Assembly (NCBI GenBank): GCA_014529385.2
Contig: CM043948.1
Location: 24,608,451-24,672,450, forward strand
From: Adiantum capillus-veneris
Lineage: Eukaryota; Streptophyta; Polypodiopsida; Polypodiales; Pteridaceae
Direction of reading: 5' to 3'
Length of the DNA: 64,000 nucleotides
In this document: piece after piece, positions 1 through 11,860 of the stretch
Numbering within the stretch: the first letter of the stretch is position 1
Layout of the letters: each line of letters opens with the position of its first letter
Position numbers and translations under genes: made by a program
The notes under the pieces: model-generated
The model's database searches: none
What the model was told of the DNA's origin: nothing
What the model saw: the letters and a program-made list of their open reading frames with translations, nothing else

Positions 1-49
1 GCATCCATGGCAGGTTTTTGTCGAGGGGACGTGGGGTATTTGCTGGAAT

Positions 50-295
50 ATGGAGACCGAAATCCCCAACAGAAATGTTGTCATGGGATTATATGCAAGA
101 GTCATGTTTTTTCCCTCTCATTACATGCAGACCTTCAAAGAAGCTTTCATGACAGGTTTCTTTGAAGTGGACTCTTCCATATTCAATCCAATGACGAAAG
201 ATCTGCTAGCCCGCCACATCGCCTACCAAAGTACCATCAGCAATAATCCCTTCAAAGAGCTGGCAACCAAAGTCGAGATCGAAGCCAGAGCTTAG
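50..295 (+). CDS. Unrecognised short reading frame, probably a decayed element ORF
   Basis: An 81-codon frame opens with ATG at 50 and closes with TAG at 293-295. The protein is mixed hydrophobic and charged, contains FKEAFMTGFFEVD near residues 29-41, and ends in a charged stretch (KVEIEA). After the stop the same frame continues for about 16 codons with a lysine/arginine-rich tail, so the true product may have been longer. No signal peptide, membrane segment or known motif is visible. The neighbourhood is transposon debris, so an element-derived fragment is more likely than a host gene. The frame could also continue upstream beyond the window. I do not recognise the family. Confidence 0.25.
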   Translation: METEIPNRNVVMGLYARVMFFPSHYMQTFKEAFMTGFFEVDSSIFNPMTKDLLARHIAYQSTISNNPFKELATKVEIEARA

Positions 296-1454
296 AAGTT
301 CAACAATCTCACTGCAACGCTTGAAAGAAGAAAGAAACATCATTAGAAAAAAAAAGAAAGCGTGCACTATGGAGGCTTCTTGTGACTACAACCTATAATC
401 CTCTTTTCTCCTGAACTGGTAATCAGAATTCTATTCCAAATAGCACATTGCGTTCCTTGTCTCTTGCTCTACAATCTAAGTGTAATCATTTCCAATTCTG
501 TTGTGGTTCGCGACGTACTATTTGTGAGCTAAATGCATTGATTTGGGAGTTAAAGTGGTTGTTTTTTTATGTTTTGACCATGGATAAGTGTTTATATGCT
601 TAAGGTAGATCTTTCCAAGTACTTCTATTTCAGTTTTCTACACATTTTTTGTGATGGATCGTGATTTATGTACCTTTCCAGATGGTGACAGAACTTGGTA
701 GGATTGATCCCATAAGTATTGCAATACCTCTCCTTCAGTTTCATGAAATTCCAGATTCGTTTGGATACCGAAAAGGCGTGATGACGTTGAGTGTTGAGAT
801 TGGAGGCATAATTATTATTTGACTAGGAAGTGGTTGATTTGCTTTTGTCATAGAACGAGTAGCCCTTGAGTTCACTTTGGTGATATTGCCACTCTCATTA
901 AGTCTCCATGCCCCATCCCGAGTGGCTTCCTTGCATATTGACATTATGTTAGTGCAAAAGAGCTATGCTGCAAACGTCCGTCGCGATGACCCGCTAACAG
1001 TTAGTGACAAAAAGTTAAAAGCTCAGCTCAAAAGAGGACTGTCAACCTCATTGGGGGCTACACCAAGTGTAAGAAACACAACCAAGGGCTTCAACCTTCA
1101 TAACAAACATAGTAGAAGCTAGATGGGGCAAGATTAGGGCCTAAGCGACATTAAATTCTAAACTTTATCTTAGGCACGCCAAAGATAATTTGCTAGGTTG
1201 GAAGAATTTTTTGCACACATTTTCACATTAGCATGATCCCCTTACCCATCACAAAGCCTACAGCACATTGGTACACTTTTTTCATGCATAAATACCTTCA
1301 AATTCACTTTACCGCACCAAGGAGACTAAAAGTGGCCAAAACTAACTTTTAGCATGTCAAATGAGCCCAAAGTTTATCAGGCACAAAGAATCAGTGCTTT
1401 ACAACCTATCAAGTTGACATAAGCACAAAATAGCCCAAAATCAGTCATATCTAT
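296..1454. other. AT-rich stretch without a recognisable gene
   Basis: Only short, unconvincing frames occur here, with no motif I can name. The sequence is AT-rich and unstructured by eye. It forms the flank into which minus-strand LINE-1 inserted; the oligo-T run at 1456-1465 marks the likely tail of that LINE. Confidence 0.4.
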
Positions 1455-1600
1455 CTTTTTTTTTTCCAAGAAAAATATCCTTCTATTAGTTAATGAAAAT
1501 TGCCTATAGGGCTACAACCACCTCTGCAAGAGAGGGCTACAACAAGCATGATGGGGAGACTCTCCCAATGAAAAAACAACATATATACAATGAGGCTAAA

Positions 1601-2779
1601 TCAAGAGATGGGAGGAGGGAAGAGCCACACAGGTGGACAGTAGTGCCATCTGAGCACCCCCTGGACTATGGTGAAAGGCCCAGGGCACCAGAGTTGAAGG
1701 AAAGCCTCACGGCGCTCCCGCATGCGGTCGGAGCTGCCATGTAGTCCCTCAAGCTGTCCTCTGAGAGTATGGATCAGCTCTAGCCAAAAGTCACGAACAG
1801 TCTCTGCTGATGGCATAGGGCGAGCCTCAAAGATGCGGAAACAGCGGTCCCGCCAGATGAACCAAAGTGTCGGGCCACTGATGAGCTCCCAACACTCCTC
1901 TCTCTCACTGCACCACTCCTGTGGAGTAAGCTCTGTAGCAGGCTGGAGTGTAGGTCGCCCCCTCTGCATCAATATCATCCTGCTGGTGGAAGATAGCTCA
2001 AACTGAAGTGCTGTGCCTGTGAGGGTGGACCAAGCCGCTGCCCCCCAAGTGTACTGGCAAGCCGTGGAGAGAGCAGGCATCAACCGAAGAACTCGTAGCC
2101 ACACCTGTTGGGCCAAGGGACAGTCCCAAAGACAATGACGCTGACTCTCCACCAACTGGTCACAGGCTGCACATGTGGTGGAGAGACCACTATGCACAAG
2201 CTAGCTCCCTACTGATGTGGCTCTGTGTGCAACCAGGCACTGAAACAAAGTGACGCACCTGGGCTATCTGGAGTCCCACAGCCTCTGCCAAAAGGCTGCC
2301 AAGAACTCGACTGTGAGGCCCTCCTCCTGCCAATGACGTGCTGCACAGCAAGGCAGGCCTCTCTCTATGCTACAAGTATATGACGTCCAAGCCGAACAGT
2401 GTACTGAAAGAAGGGGACTCCTCGGTGGTCTGCAGAAGAGAAGGGGTCCCTCCATAGCCACTCACTAGGATCCCACTGTACTCGTGCCAGTGGAAAACAC
2501 TCCCAAGCCCATAGCCTCCAGTGTCTAGTCTCAAGAGCTGTTGGGTCAGGGTCTATGACGCAAGTCCTCCCACAGATGCCCACAACTCGGATCCTCTGGA
2601 AACAACACTCTGCTACCTGTGGGGCCTCTACTGCAACTGGCTGTAATCGTCCCCCACCCTGAAGGTCGAAGAACAGGGCTGGGACAATCTCTGAGCAGAC
2701 CCTGACTGAAATGAGAACCTCCAGTCGTATGAAAGCTCCCATCCACCAGGGTGCTACTGGCTCGAGAGGCGTGAGCCAC
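1601..2779 (-). pseudogene. LINE-1 C-terminal region with zf-RVT-like zinc finger
   Basis: The last module on the minus strand contains CAACDQLVESQRHCLWDC, which fits the reverse-transcriptase zinc-binding pattern (C-x2-C ... H-x4-C) found at the C-terminus of plant LINE ORF2 proteins. The preceding segment has the VQWDP and WQRLW pieces typical of the tail between palm and zinc finger. At least two frameshifts separate it from the palm. Its 3' untranslated part runs to the T run at 1456-1465. Confidence 0.7.
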
Positions 2780-4996
2780 TCAGCTGGAACTGACTCTGAG
2801 ATGTCTCGACACATGCTCTGCACCCCTCTCATGCCCTGTAAGCTGGAAACCCTGCACCTCCTCTGACAAACTTGTGAACTCTAGCCAGTCACCTAGAGAG
2901 CGCGCTGGACTTGCTGCCATGGGACCCCAAGAAACATGAGGTCGACTCCCAACCAAGTGGCCTCTCTGAGTGCTAACCATGGGGTTCCAGACGATGGGCT
3001 GCCGTAGGCGCTCCTCCGTGCACGTCGGCTGTCTCTGCTCTAAGCCACGCCGTAAGAGCTCCCAAGATCGAAGCAAACTCACAACGAAGCGGTCCTCCAG
3101 TCTCCTGCTCAAACCAACTCGGCGCAACTCTATAAAGATCCATCTGGTCGAGGGTTGCCAAGGGCCTCCTGACTGAGGCATCCTGGCATGAAGCCTCTGC
3201 AGCAAGAACTCCTTCCAGGGCTCCTCTCCTGGAAGAAGTCCTTTAACTAAGAACTTCCCAAGAAGGGCTCTGATCTGCTGTGCTGGATCAATGATCCCAA
3301 GCCCTCCCTGAGAACAAGGAAGTGTGATGACCGACCAAGCCACCTTGGCTCGGGAAATCTGAGTGTCAAAACCTGACCAAAGGAAGTTCCTGATCAGCCT
3401 CTCTACCTGGCTAATACAAGAACTCGAGAAGATCCAGCAAGAAGTGATGTACCAATGTAATAGCTTTCTCCTGATGGACAGGAGAAGAGGAGCAATCTGT
3501 TGCTCGAGGGACAAGTTCAACCCAACCTGACAACCCAAGTACCGAACTGCAGTCCCTGGGGGAATCCACCTGAAACCCTCTCCTGGCATCCAATCTAGCA
3601 TAGGAGCACTGCCAACCAAGAAAGCCACTGTCTTTCTCCAGTTGATCAGTGCGCCCGATGCACAATAGAAGGTCTCCAAAGCCTGCTCACATCTGTGTAG
3701 ATTGGCCTCCTGGCCCTCTAAGTACAAGGCTGATTCATCGGCAAACTCAACGTCCAGTAGCTCATCTCCCCGAATAGGGAGTGCTAAGCCCCTCATACCA
3801 ACCTGTTGTGACACTAAAAATATGCTCATCACCTCCGCATAGAACAGAAAGAGAAAGGGGGCAAGAGGAAAACCTTGTCTGACCGAGCGTGTGAGCATGA
3901 AGTGCTCACCTCTACCTCCTACCAAAAGCACCTGACTGTGAGCCTGTCTGTACAAAGCTGACACCCCTCTGATCCAAGCATCTGAGAAGCCCATCCTACG
4001 TAGAGTGCCCTCTAGAAAGTCCCAGGCAACTCTGTTGTATGCCTTCTCAAAATCGAGAAGAAGAATCACAAGGTCCTCCCCACGGAGCAGTGCCAGGGCA
4101 GAAGCCTCCCAGAAAGTGAAGATGTTGTCCAGGATTCTACGTTCCTTGACAAAACCTGTATGAGTCCCATGTATAAGGCTCTCCAAAAGTGGCTGAACCT
4201 CAAACTCAGAGCCTTGGCAACAATTTTGTAGGCTGAGTTGAGGATGGTGATGGGGCGCCACTGTCGAATCTCATCCAAGGAGCCACCCTCCTTTGGAATG
4301 AGGTAAATCAGGCCCTCACTCATGCTATCCGGCATCACTCATGTGTGCAAAATGTACTGAAAGGCACTACAACGATCTGGGCCAAGCAGGTCCCAGTACT
4401 CCAAGAAGAAGTTGGCAGTCAGCCCATCCTCACATGGACAGCTACCACGAGGGAGGGCCCTAAGAGCCGTGTGCAGCTCCTCAAGCTGAATTGGCATCTC
4501 TAGCCTCTGGTGCATCTCCTCAGTCACAAGACAAGGCATCTGTGCCCAAACCTGCTCCCTGCATGCATCCTGCCTATCTGACTGGGGCTCAGCCGACAGT
4601 AACTCACGGTAAAAGTCAGTAGCAACTGCATGCATATCCTCGAGCTCACAAACAACTGACCCATCGGGTCTCCTCAACTGATTGACCTTGTCATGCGAGT
4701 GTCGAGGTCCCACTGTCTCAAAAAAAAGCACCTGTCACTCTGTCACCCACCTGAGTCCACTGAGATGCCTGTCGGTGAAAGGCAAACTCATGGCGCCTCT
4801 CCTCTGTGCTAGCAAGCTCCTGTCGAGCCTGCTGTAACTGCTCCTTCAACCATGGACTGTCTGGATGCTGCTCCCACATCCTCTGTAGTGAAGCAATGCC
4901 TTCTCTGAGACGTTGCTCCTCCTCTCTCGCTACAGCCCGGCGGGCTAGAGACTCCTGGAGAAAAAAGTGGCTAAGCTGAGCTAGGCCTAAGGCCAC
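2780..4996 (-). pseudogene. LINE-1 reverse transcriptase, frameshifted
   Basis: This is the reverse transcriptase core of LINE-1, in at least four frames. From the N-terminal side: a coiled linker (4718-4996) ending GDRVTGAFF; a block at 4339-4731 with RRPDGSVV and PCEDGLTANFF (family: DGL.A.F); a block at 4066-4338 with IYLIPKEGG and QWRPITILN; and the palm at 2780-4261 with FVKERRILDN, DFEKAYNRV and RQGFPLAPFLF. The usual F/YADD active site reads FADES, so one catalytic aspartate is replaced by glutamate, and the DFEKAYDRV aspartate is asparagine. These changes, with the frameshifts, mark a dead copy. It runs on into the zinc-finger region at 1601-2779. Confidence 0.85.
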
Positions 4997-5101
4997 TCTG
5001 TCTGCAGGTAGAACCTGGCTGTCCAGAGATCCTCTACCCTCTCTCTGAGTGCTGAGTCCAATAAGACCCGCTCTGGGATGCGAAGCATCGTGCTCCCACT
5101 C

Positions 5102-5680
5102 CTACCTGTCTGCCACTGTGAGGATCATTGGTGCATGGTCCGAGAAGCATGTCTCTGACAGGATGCCCACTGATCCCCCCAAGTCACTGAAGTGGTCACT
5201 AGTGTAGAAGCGATCTATCGGCCATAGATTCACTCCTCCCACTCTGCGGTCCGATCTAGAGAAGGCAAGACTAGATGGAGGCCTCACAAAGCCAGAGTGA
5301 TGCCATGTATCCGAGACCCTCAAAGTCATACACAACCTCTCCCAAGCTGCTAACTCGACTCCATGCACAATAGCATGGCTGCCTCCAATCCTTTCAGAAG
5401 GGTCCTCCAACATGTTGAAGTCCCCTCCTACACACCAATGGTCACCCTGTGGCAAAGAATCAACAATCCGTGACCAAAACTCTGCATGAGCACTCGCCAC
5501 ATTGGGCGCATAGATGTTCAGGAAGCCCACAAGACCACCCTGAACCTGCATAGTAATCCACTGAGCCCTGCCTGACACAATAATCCCTCTGCCCACAATG
5601 GCCTGCTGCAATGAGTCCGCAATAGTCATACATACCTCACCCTGGATGCCTCCAGGTCCAAAAGCACCTGACTTGCCATT
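5102..5680 (-). pseudogene. LINE-1 endonuclease domain, N-terminus missing
   Basis: The apurinic/apyrimidinic-type endonuclease nicks target DNA to prime reverse transcription in LINEs. Family motifs seen in order are YAPN, GDFNM (catalytic Asp/Asn block), a basic SDRR stretch followed by DRFY, and SDHAP near the C-terminus (catalytic Asp-His). The N-terminal strand with the first catalytic Asn and the downstream Glu is missing, so the domain cannot be active. An ATG lies at 5629, but the same frame continues upstream to about 5680 with family-like sequence (GGIQGEV), so the ATG is internal. It is the upstream module of LINE-1 and is separated from the reverse transcriptase by frameshifts. 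Confidence 0.8.
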
Positions 5681-5746
5681 TATGGATACAAAATATGTTC
5701 ATAGGGGTCTAGCAAAGTACCTTCACAAGTTTCATCAAGTTTGGCA

Positions 5747-5751
5747 CAACA
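5747..5751. repeat. Target-site duplication of gypsy-1, left copy (CAACA)
   Basis: The 5-mer CAACA lies directly outside the outer end of the gypsy-1 3' LTR. The same 5-mer lies directly outside the other end at 39007-39011. Five bases is the usual duplication for Ty3/Gypsy integrases. Confidence 0.8.
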
Positions 5752-6252
5752 TGTAATCGAAATGGCCTATGAACTTTGAGAATAGCAGAATTAAGAGAAT
5801 TAGAATTTAGAGTGAGCATTTTTATGAGATTGCTTTGAGAACATAGAGGGTGAAATAAATTAATGGTAGCAACATGAACATAGTACTTAATTAACTTGGC
5901 ATGAACAATACTTTTTCAAGAGAGAGAGTATTGAAGAAGATGACAATAGTTGAGGAACGGATTTTCTTGGAGCCGGTTCCCCCTCCAAAAGCTTTGTATT
6001 ATAGATTCTCCCATTAAGAGAGACTTGTTACAATACAATCTTTGTGTTCCTTGTGACCTAAACTTTGCATAACAGAAAATTTTCAAAAAGCATTAACTAT
6101 CCCAAGCCTCAGTCCCAAGGCCTCAAACACCTTGAAGGTGGAGAGAGCTAGCGGGGAATGAGGGTAGGGAAGAGGAAGAAGAATCATCCATAGGAGAAAA
6201 AAATAGTTCCTCACTTATCATCACTCTTCTTGCTTAGCATAGCATAATAACA
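5752..6252 (-). repeat. gypsy-1 3' LTR, distal part
   Basis: This 500-bp block is collinear with 31753-32350 with scattered substitutions and small indels. It ends at the Copia insertion at 6253; the rest of this LTR resumes at 18220. TAACA at 6248-6252 is the left target duplication of that Copia. Confidence 0.88.
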
Positions 6253-7011
6253 TGTTAAGTATGGAGCCTGATTTACCCTTGTAATTTTCTGTGGTAAAAG
6301 CGCACATTTGTAAGGCCCCCATTATGAGGAGAAGCCATCGTGGGGAAGGAAAATCACTCACCGGAAACCAAAATTTTCACGGACAAGAATCAGGGGCAAC
6401 TTTAAAGGCCTCGGGGGCGGAGGCCCCCGAGACTTTTTTTTCGCCGGAATATTATGGCCGGACGGCGGCCGGAAAGTGGTCGGAAAACAACCGATCGGTT
6501 GGCCGGTGGCCGGTAGTCAATGGCCGATGGCCGGTGGTCGGAAGTCAATGGCCGGTGGCCGAATTCAAAAGCGGACTTGTCTTCTCAAGGGCGACCACAC
6601 ATGGGCGGATTGGAGGGTCCAATTTGGACTTATTCGCACAAGGGCGGCTACACATGGCTCTCTCTCATAAGAGAGGGCAGCCCTTTTGGCCTATAAAAGG
6701 AGGCCATTTCTACACACATTTCATAGTGTGAAGTTGATGCAACAAGGTGAGTGTGAGGTGGTGAGAGTGAAGCAAGGCGGGAGCTCCATTAAGGGTATAA
6801 TCCCTTTGTAAACTACTTCTTGTTTTGAAGTACTTAAGCCATTGAGTGGCTGCTTTCCCGTGGACGTAGCCCACATTGGGTGAACTACGTATATCATGTG
6901 TACTCTCTCTCTCTCTCTCTCTCTACTCTATAATCTCGTGTATATAAATCTGTCTCTCTCCATTAAGTAATCTACTCAATTATCTATTTAGCTACGTCTT
7001 ATTTCCTAACA
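6253..7011 (+). repeat. Copia 5' LTR
   Basis: Starts TGTTAAGT and ends CCTAACA. It matches 17440-18214 nearly throughout and the 75 bases at 63926-64000. A TATA box (TATAAAAG) at 6692-6699 is the likely promoter. A CGG-rich minisatellite-like stretch with repeated GGCCGGTGGCCG-type units lies at 6455-6560, with one extra unit compared with the 3' LTR. A short CT run lies near 6905. Confidence 0.93.
6692..6699 (+). promoter_or_regulatory. TATA box of Copia 5' LTR
   Basis: TATAAAAG in the middle of the LTR, conserved at 17858-17865 in the 3' LTR. It would direct transcription of the element from within the 5' LTR. Confidence 0.6.
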
Positions 7012-7013
7012 AC

Positions 7014-7031
7014 TGGTATCAGAGCAAGGTT
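7014..7031 (+). promoter_or_regulatory. Copia primer-binding site (initiator Met tRNA type)
   Basis: TGGTATCAGAGCAAGGTT begins two bases after the 5' LTR. TGGTATCAGAGC is the sequence complementary to the 3' end of plant initiator methionine tRNA, the usual Copia primer. Confidence 0.85.
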
Positions 7032-7084
7032 TGCTCATAGCTAAATTATCTCAAGGAAAGGATTCCTTGAATTGAGTGGGAGTT

Positions 7085-7800
7085 ATGGCGGAGGAAGGGA
7101 AGCTCAAGATTGAGAAGTTCAACGGCAAAAACTACCAACATTGGAAGATGCAGATTGAAGACTATCTCTACCAGAAGGACGTCTATTTGCCACTAGGCGG
7201 TCTTGCGAAGAAGCCCACAACAATGACAGATGAAGCATGGATTGTCCTTGATCGAAAGGCACTGGGAACAATCCGGTTAAGTTTGGCGTCAACGGTGGCC
7301 TTCAATGTTTCGGAGATGAAGACCACGGAGGACTTGATGAAGTCACTTGACGACGTCTATGAGAAACCATCTGCATCCAATAAGGTATTTCTTATGAAGC
7401 GCTTGTTCAATCTAAAGATGGCAGAGAATGGTTCAATTGCAGAACACCTGAATGACTTTAACACAAACATAAGTCAACTTCGATCAGTGAAAATCAATTT
7501 CGATGACGAAGTGCGAGCTCTCCTTATACTATCATCTCTACCGGATAGTTGGGACAGCCTTGTGATGGCTGTAAGTAATTCTATCTCTGGCACAAATACT
7601 CTTAAGTTTGATGATGTTGTGGGTGTTCTCCTAAGCGAGGAAATGCGAAGGAGAAGCACAGGAGAATCATCAAGTGCTGCACTATCAGTGGAAACAAGAG
7701 GAAGGCTTAAAGAGAGGTTCAAAAACCAAAAGGGTCATGATCGCTCAAGGCGGAGCAAGTCATGCACAAAGTCAGTTCTTGAATGTTGGAAGAAGGGCCA
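7085..7800 (+). pseudogene. gag: Copia Gag, interrupted in the zinc knuckle
   Basis: Gag is the capsid-like structural protein of the element. The first in-frame ATG is at 7085, giving MAEEGKLKIEKFNGKNYQHW, the classic Copia start (F-x-G-x-N-Y-x-x-W). The central UBN2-type region follows (FLMKRLFNLKMAENGS, LLILSSLPDSWD). A basic region leads to the zinc knuckle, where CWKKGH is followed immediately by the insertion at 7801. The remaining half of the knuckle (KKDCW) resumes at 14223. The knuckle's first cysteine pair is also imperfect (a single Cys before WKKGH). Frame is open up to the insertion. Confidence 0.88.
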
Positions 7801-7820
7801 CATTAGGAAAAATATGAACC

Positions 7821-10500
7821 CTCTAGGGGCCCTTTGGGATTAAGGTTAATTAGAGGCCAGCCAATAGGAAGAGGGTGGTGGACACACTCTATACCCTCAA
7901 AAAAGTAGGGGGACAAGGTAGCCTTACACCTCTTAATGGCGTCTTACCTAGTGAGAAGGTAAGGGAGGTGGCTAGGGGAAAGGGGGGGGGGGAGGGGGGA
8001 CCACTTTGACCTTTTTTCCCCCACTTTTTGGCCCGGATTTAAAAATACACTAAAAATTTCAAAATTTTAAAAAATTTCAAATTTCAAGTTTTCCCTCCTT
8101 AAAAGGTCCCCTAACCTATTTCATGGTCAAAAAAGTATTTTTGACCTCCAAAAGTCAAAAACGTGCACTAAAAAATTCCAAAAAATTAAAATTTTTCAAA
8201 AAATTTCAAAACATCATTTTTCACTCTCCAAAGTCTTTCCAAACCTATTTTATAGCTAAAAGTGATTTTCTCTCTCTACAAACCCTTTTTCAAGCTCTCC
8301 ATGGCTGCAACAACCACATGCACCCCCTATAGTCCAACATTATCTCTCTACTAGCTTTCTCCCATCTCCATTGTAGCACCAAGCAAGCTTCTTCCCCATC
8401 TCTTCCCCTTGCCCACCACATAGTTCCACACCAAGCTAGCTCCTCTCCCTTCTCTCACCTCCATTACAGCATGAAACAAGATTCTCCTCCTTCTACTTTC
8501 ATTCACTCGCACTACATGGAAACCTCTACTCCCGAAGGTGGAAAAAGCATCAACTCACATGACTTGCATACCACAAGAACAGGAGGTGTGAATAGTGCAT
8601 GGGCATTGCAAGGATTCATCTCCATCTTTAAGTTTATCATGCTGGAGGGAATTAACCTCTTTATGGCTTTCAATGTTTAGGCTTCACACCTCATAACATT
8701 GGGTGGTGCTATTTTGTTGATGGCTTTGGTGCGCCATCTATAGTTTTGTAGCATGTGATTGAGTCTCACAATGTAAGTAAGTTGTGTTATCTATGGAGAG
8801 TTATCAAAGATTTTTCTTATAATTTATTCTTTGTATAGTTGTCATTAGATTATTAGAATGATATCATTTTGTACTTTATAACTTTGTGCTCACATAATCT
8901 GTTGTTTACTTACAGAGTCAACTTGTTTTGAGAGGACATGAGCAAGCAACCATGTGCAGAGATAGAAATCACCCTATTTTTGTTCCGTGAGGAACCTTTC
9001 ACTACCGTGTTAAAAGATTTTGATAAGAATAGTAGGATTTTTGTAGAATCTTGAACCAATAGGTACTCTCTAGGAGCTCTTAGAAAAGCCATCCCTATAG
9101 TACTACTATCTTCCCTAGTGTCATAGACACACAAATACTCGTGTATATGAATCTTTAGATGAGAAAGACAAATACTTGTAAGAGAAGCCTAACAGCAACA
9201 ACATTGTCTCCATTTGTAATTATTTTTATGAGGCTGGATTCCTCTATAAATGCAATATAAATATTTCTTTTTGTTAAATGGTGTCGCACTGAGTGAGAGT
9301 ATTTTATTTAGATTATTGGAGTTTCATACAGATTTGAGAAATATTGTTGATTTTTTTGGATATTCTGATTTGTCTGTAAGATGTTTGAAGTTTCAAGTCT
9401 TAATCATTCCACCATGAAGAAATTCATGCAATATTTTGATTTCAGTTTAATCACTAATGGTTATTCTTATTAAGTGGATCATAACCTTTGTCAAGATGTC
9501 CTCATTTGGGGATGTTGAATATATATCAATAGCAACATTTCAAAAGTTGAGAAAGCTAAATTCTTGCTTTCCAAAATGTTATTGTTTCCATACTATTCCT
9601 ATGCCAAGCTTGACTTAGAGAAATGACAACTTGAGATGGAGGTGTAGATATATAGGGGTGAATTATTATTGATTCTTGTTTCATCATATATATTATAAAG
9701 CCTTTGAGTTTCCACCTTTTTGAGTAGTGTTGACAAGTTTTTGGTATCAAACCTTCTTAAATATCCCTATTCATTCGCTATTGGTAGCTATTTATTTGGT
9801 ATTGTTAAAGATCATACCAATAGCTATCACCTTGTGAACTTAATTGTTGAATTGCGGATTTGATTTTTACTATGTAGATCATTTGGATAGAGAAAGTGTA
9901 AACATAAATTATAGATACATGCATTGTTAACATAGAAGATATGTATCACTCGAACCTATATAACTGCTAATCAAGAAACCTTTGGTCGGATACTATAACA
10001 ATAGGGGTCACATGTGGTTTTAAATACCAAAGAAATGGATTAACCAAAATATTTCCAAGAACACGAGGTGAACACAAGGAAGTAAAAATTGGCTCCTTGT
10101 TTGATTGATTTCTAGTGCTAAATGTTCTGAGTGCACAAAATTTGTGAGGCCTTTGACCTTGCAAGTTCACTAAAGTATATGTAACATAGCACATGTGTTC
10201 AACAGAATGGAATTTATATTCTTATAAAGTTACAGAAACATGTGTAGGTAAGGCCTATAAGGGCTACTTTCAATCCATTGTGGTGAACGGACATGATATA
10301 GGAAAATTTGACATAGTGAATACTCCGGACATCAAACACTACAACTCTATCTCATGGCCATACATTAAAACAAAGCCCCTATTTGTCATTTTGAAGCCCC
10401 AGAGACCCTCAACAAGAGGGACCACAACGGCGCATAGAATGCCCATCCAGGCACAAATAGGGACCAAGATATTTCCAAGAACACGGGATGGACACAAGGA
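7821..10500. other. Left interior of the CATTAGGA element, no gene seen
   Basis: AT-rich with homopurine/homopyrimidine patches (poly-G at about 7981-7998; A/T-rich runs 8040-8240). Only short frames occur and none carries a recognisable motif. A segment of about 44 bp containing ATTTCCAAGAACACG occurs twice (about 10048-10091 and 10467-10510). Confidence 0.5.
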
Positions 10501-10520
10501 AGTAAAAAATGGTTGATAAG

Positions 10521-11860
10521 CATGATACAAGGTTTAGGTATCTGCCATTTGGGGGGGGGAGGGGTTGCTATGAACACATTAAACTGCCCAGTTCTATCTC
10601 ATGGACATGCATTAAAAAAAGCTTGTACTTGTCATTTTAGGGGCCCAGGGACCCTCAACAAGAGGGGCCACAAGGGCGTGCCCTTGTGGCCCCTCTTGTT
10701 GAGGGTCCCTGGGCCCATAAAATGACAAGTACAAGCATTTTGGATGGCCAGTTTGCGCGCCCTTGTGGCCCCTCTTGTTGAGGGTCCCTGGGCCCCTAAA
10801 ATGACAAGTACAAGCTTTTTTTAATGCATGGCATGATACAATGTTTAGCTATTTGCCATTGTGGGGGGGGGGGGGGGGGGGGGGAGTTTGCTATGAATAC
10901 ATCAATTTGCCCAACTCTATCTCATGGCTATGCATCAAAATTTTTGGATGGCTAATTTGCGCGCCCTTGTGGCCAAATTTTGGATGTTTGATTTGTGCGC
11001 CCTCGTGGCCCCTCATGTTGAGGGTCCCTGGGGCCCTAAAATGACAAGTACAAGATTTATTTTTATGCATGGCATGATACAATGTTTAGCTATTTGCCAT
11101 TGTGGGGGAGGGGAGTTTGCTATGAATACATCAATTTTCCCAATTCTATCTCATGGCTATGCATCAAAAAAATCCTGTACTTGTCATTTTAGGGCCCCAG
11201 GGACCCTCAACATGAGGGGCCACAAGGGCGCGCAAATCAGCCATCCAAAATTTTTGGATGGCTGATTTGCGCGCCCTTGTGGCCCCTCATGTTGAGGGTC
11301 CCTGGGGCCCTAAAATGACAAGTACAAGATTTATTTTTATGCATGGCATGATACAATGTTTAGCTATTTGCCATTGTGGGGGGGGGGGGGGGGGGAGTTT
11401 GCTATGAATACATCAATTTGCCCAATTCTATCTCATGGCTATGCATCAGAAAAAAGCCTGTACTTGTCATTTTAGGGCCCGAGGGACCCTCAACATGAGG
11501 GGCCACAAGGGCGCGCAAATCAACCATTTAAAAATTTTGGATGGCGGATTTGCGCGCCCTTGTGGCCCCTCATGTTGAGGGTCCCTGGGGCCCTAAAATG
11601 ACAAGTACAAGATTTATTTTTATGCATGGCATGATACAATGTTTAGCTATTTGCCATTGTGGGGGGGGGGGGGGGGGGGGGGGGAGTTTGCTATGAATAC
11701 ATCAATTTGCCCAATTCTATCTCATGGCAATGCATCAAAAAAAGCCTGTACTTGTCATTTTAGGGCCCCAGGGACCCTCAACATGAGGGGCCACAAGGGC
11801 GCGCAAATCAGCCATCCAAAAATAAAATGACAAGTACAGGCTTTATTTTTATGCATGGTC
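10521..11860. repeat. Tandem array of five hairpin-containing units
   Basis: Units begin with CATGATACAA(T/G)G at 10521, 10832, 11073, 11347 and 11630, so spacing is about 240-310 bp. Each has a poly-G run (up to about 25), a conserved stretch ending in CTCATGGC, and a GC-rich palindrome. In unit 1 the arms are 10622-10676 and 10681-10736. In unit 3 they are about 11176-11250 and 11251-11326 with almost no loop. Unit 2 lacks most of the left arm, and unit 5 lacks most of the right arm. Arm cores contain AGGGACCCTCAAC and GGCCACAAGGGCG. Transcripts would fold into long near-perfect hairpins. Confidence 0.9.

Larger units (their letters stand above)
1455..5695 (-). mobile_element. LINE-1: 5'-truncated L1-type non-LTR retrotransposon
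   Basis: Read on the minus strand, the block gives in order an APE-like endonuclease part, a linker rich in Glu/Arg, a reverse transcriptase and a C-terminal zinc-finger region, which is the order of plant L1-type ORF2. A T run at 1456-1465 on the plus strand is the expected poly(A) tail. The start of the endonuclease and any ORF1 are absent, consistent with 5' truncation at about 5695. The coding region is broken by several frameshifts (near 2800, 4260, 4335, 4725 and 5000-5100), so it is dead. No convincing target-site duplication was found by eye. Confidence 0.85.

Noticed and set aside
1137-1200. Similarity of CTTAGGC...AAGATAA...ATTTGC to 39185-39215 as evidence of a duplicated host gene
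   Set aside because: Too short and imperfect to distinguish from chance without an alignment score.
10521-11860. Possible CRISPR-like array of repeats and spacers
   Set aside because: The repeat units are long palindromes separated by homologous, not unique, sequence, in a plant nuclear context with no cas genes.
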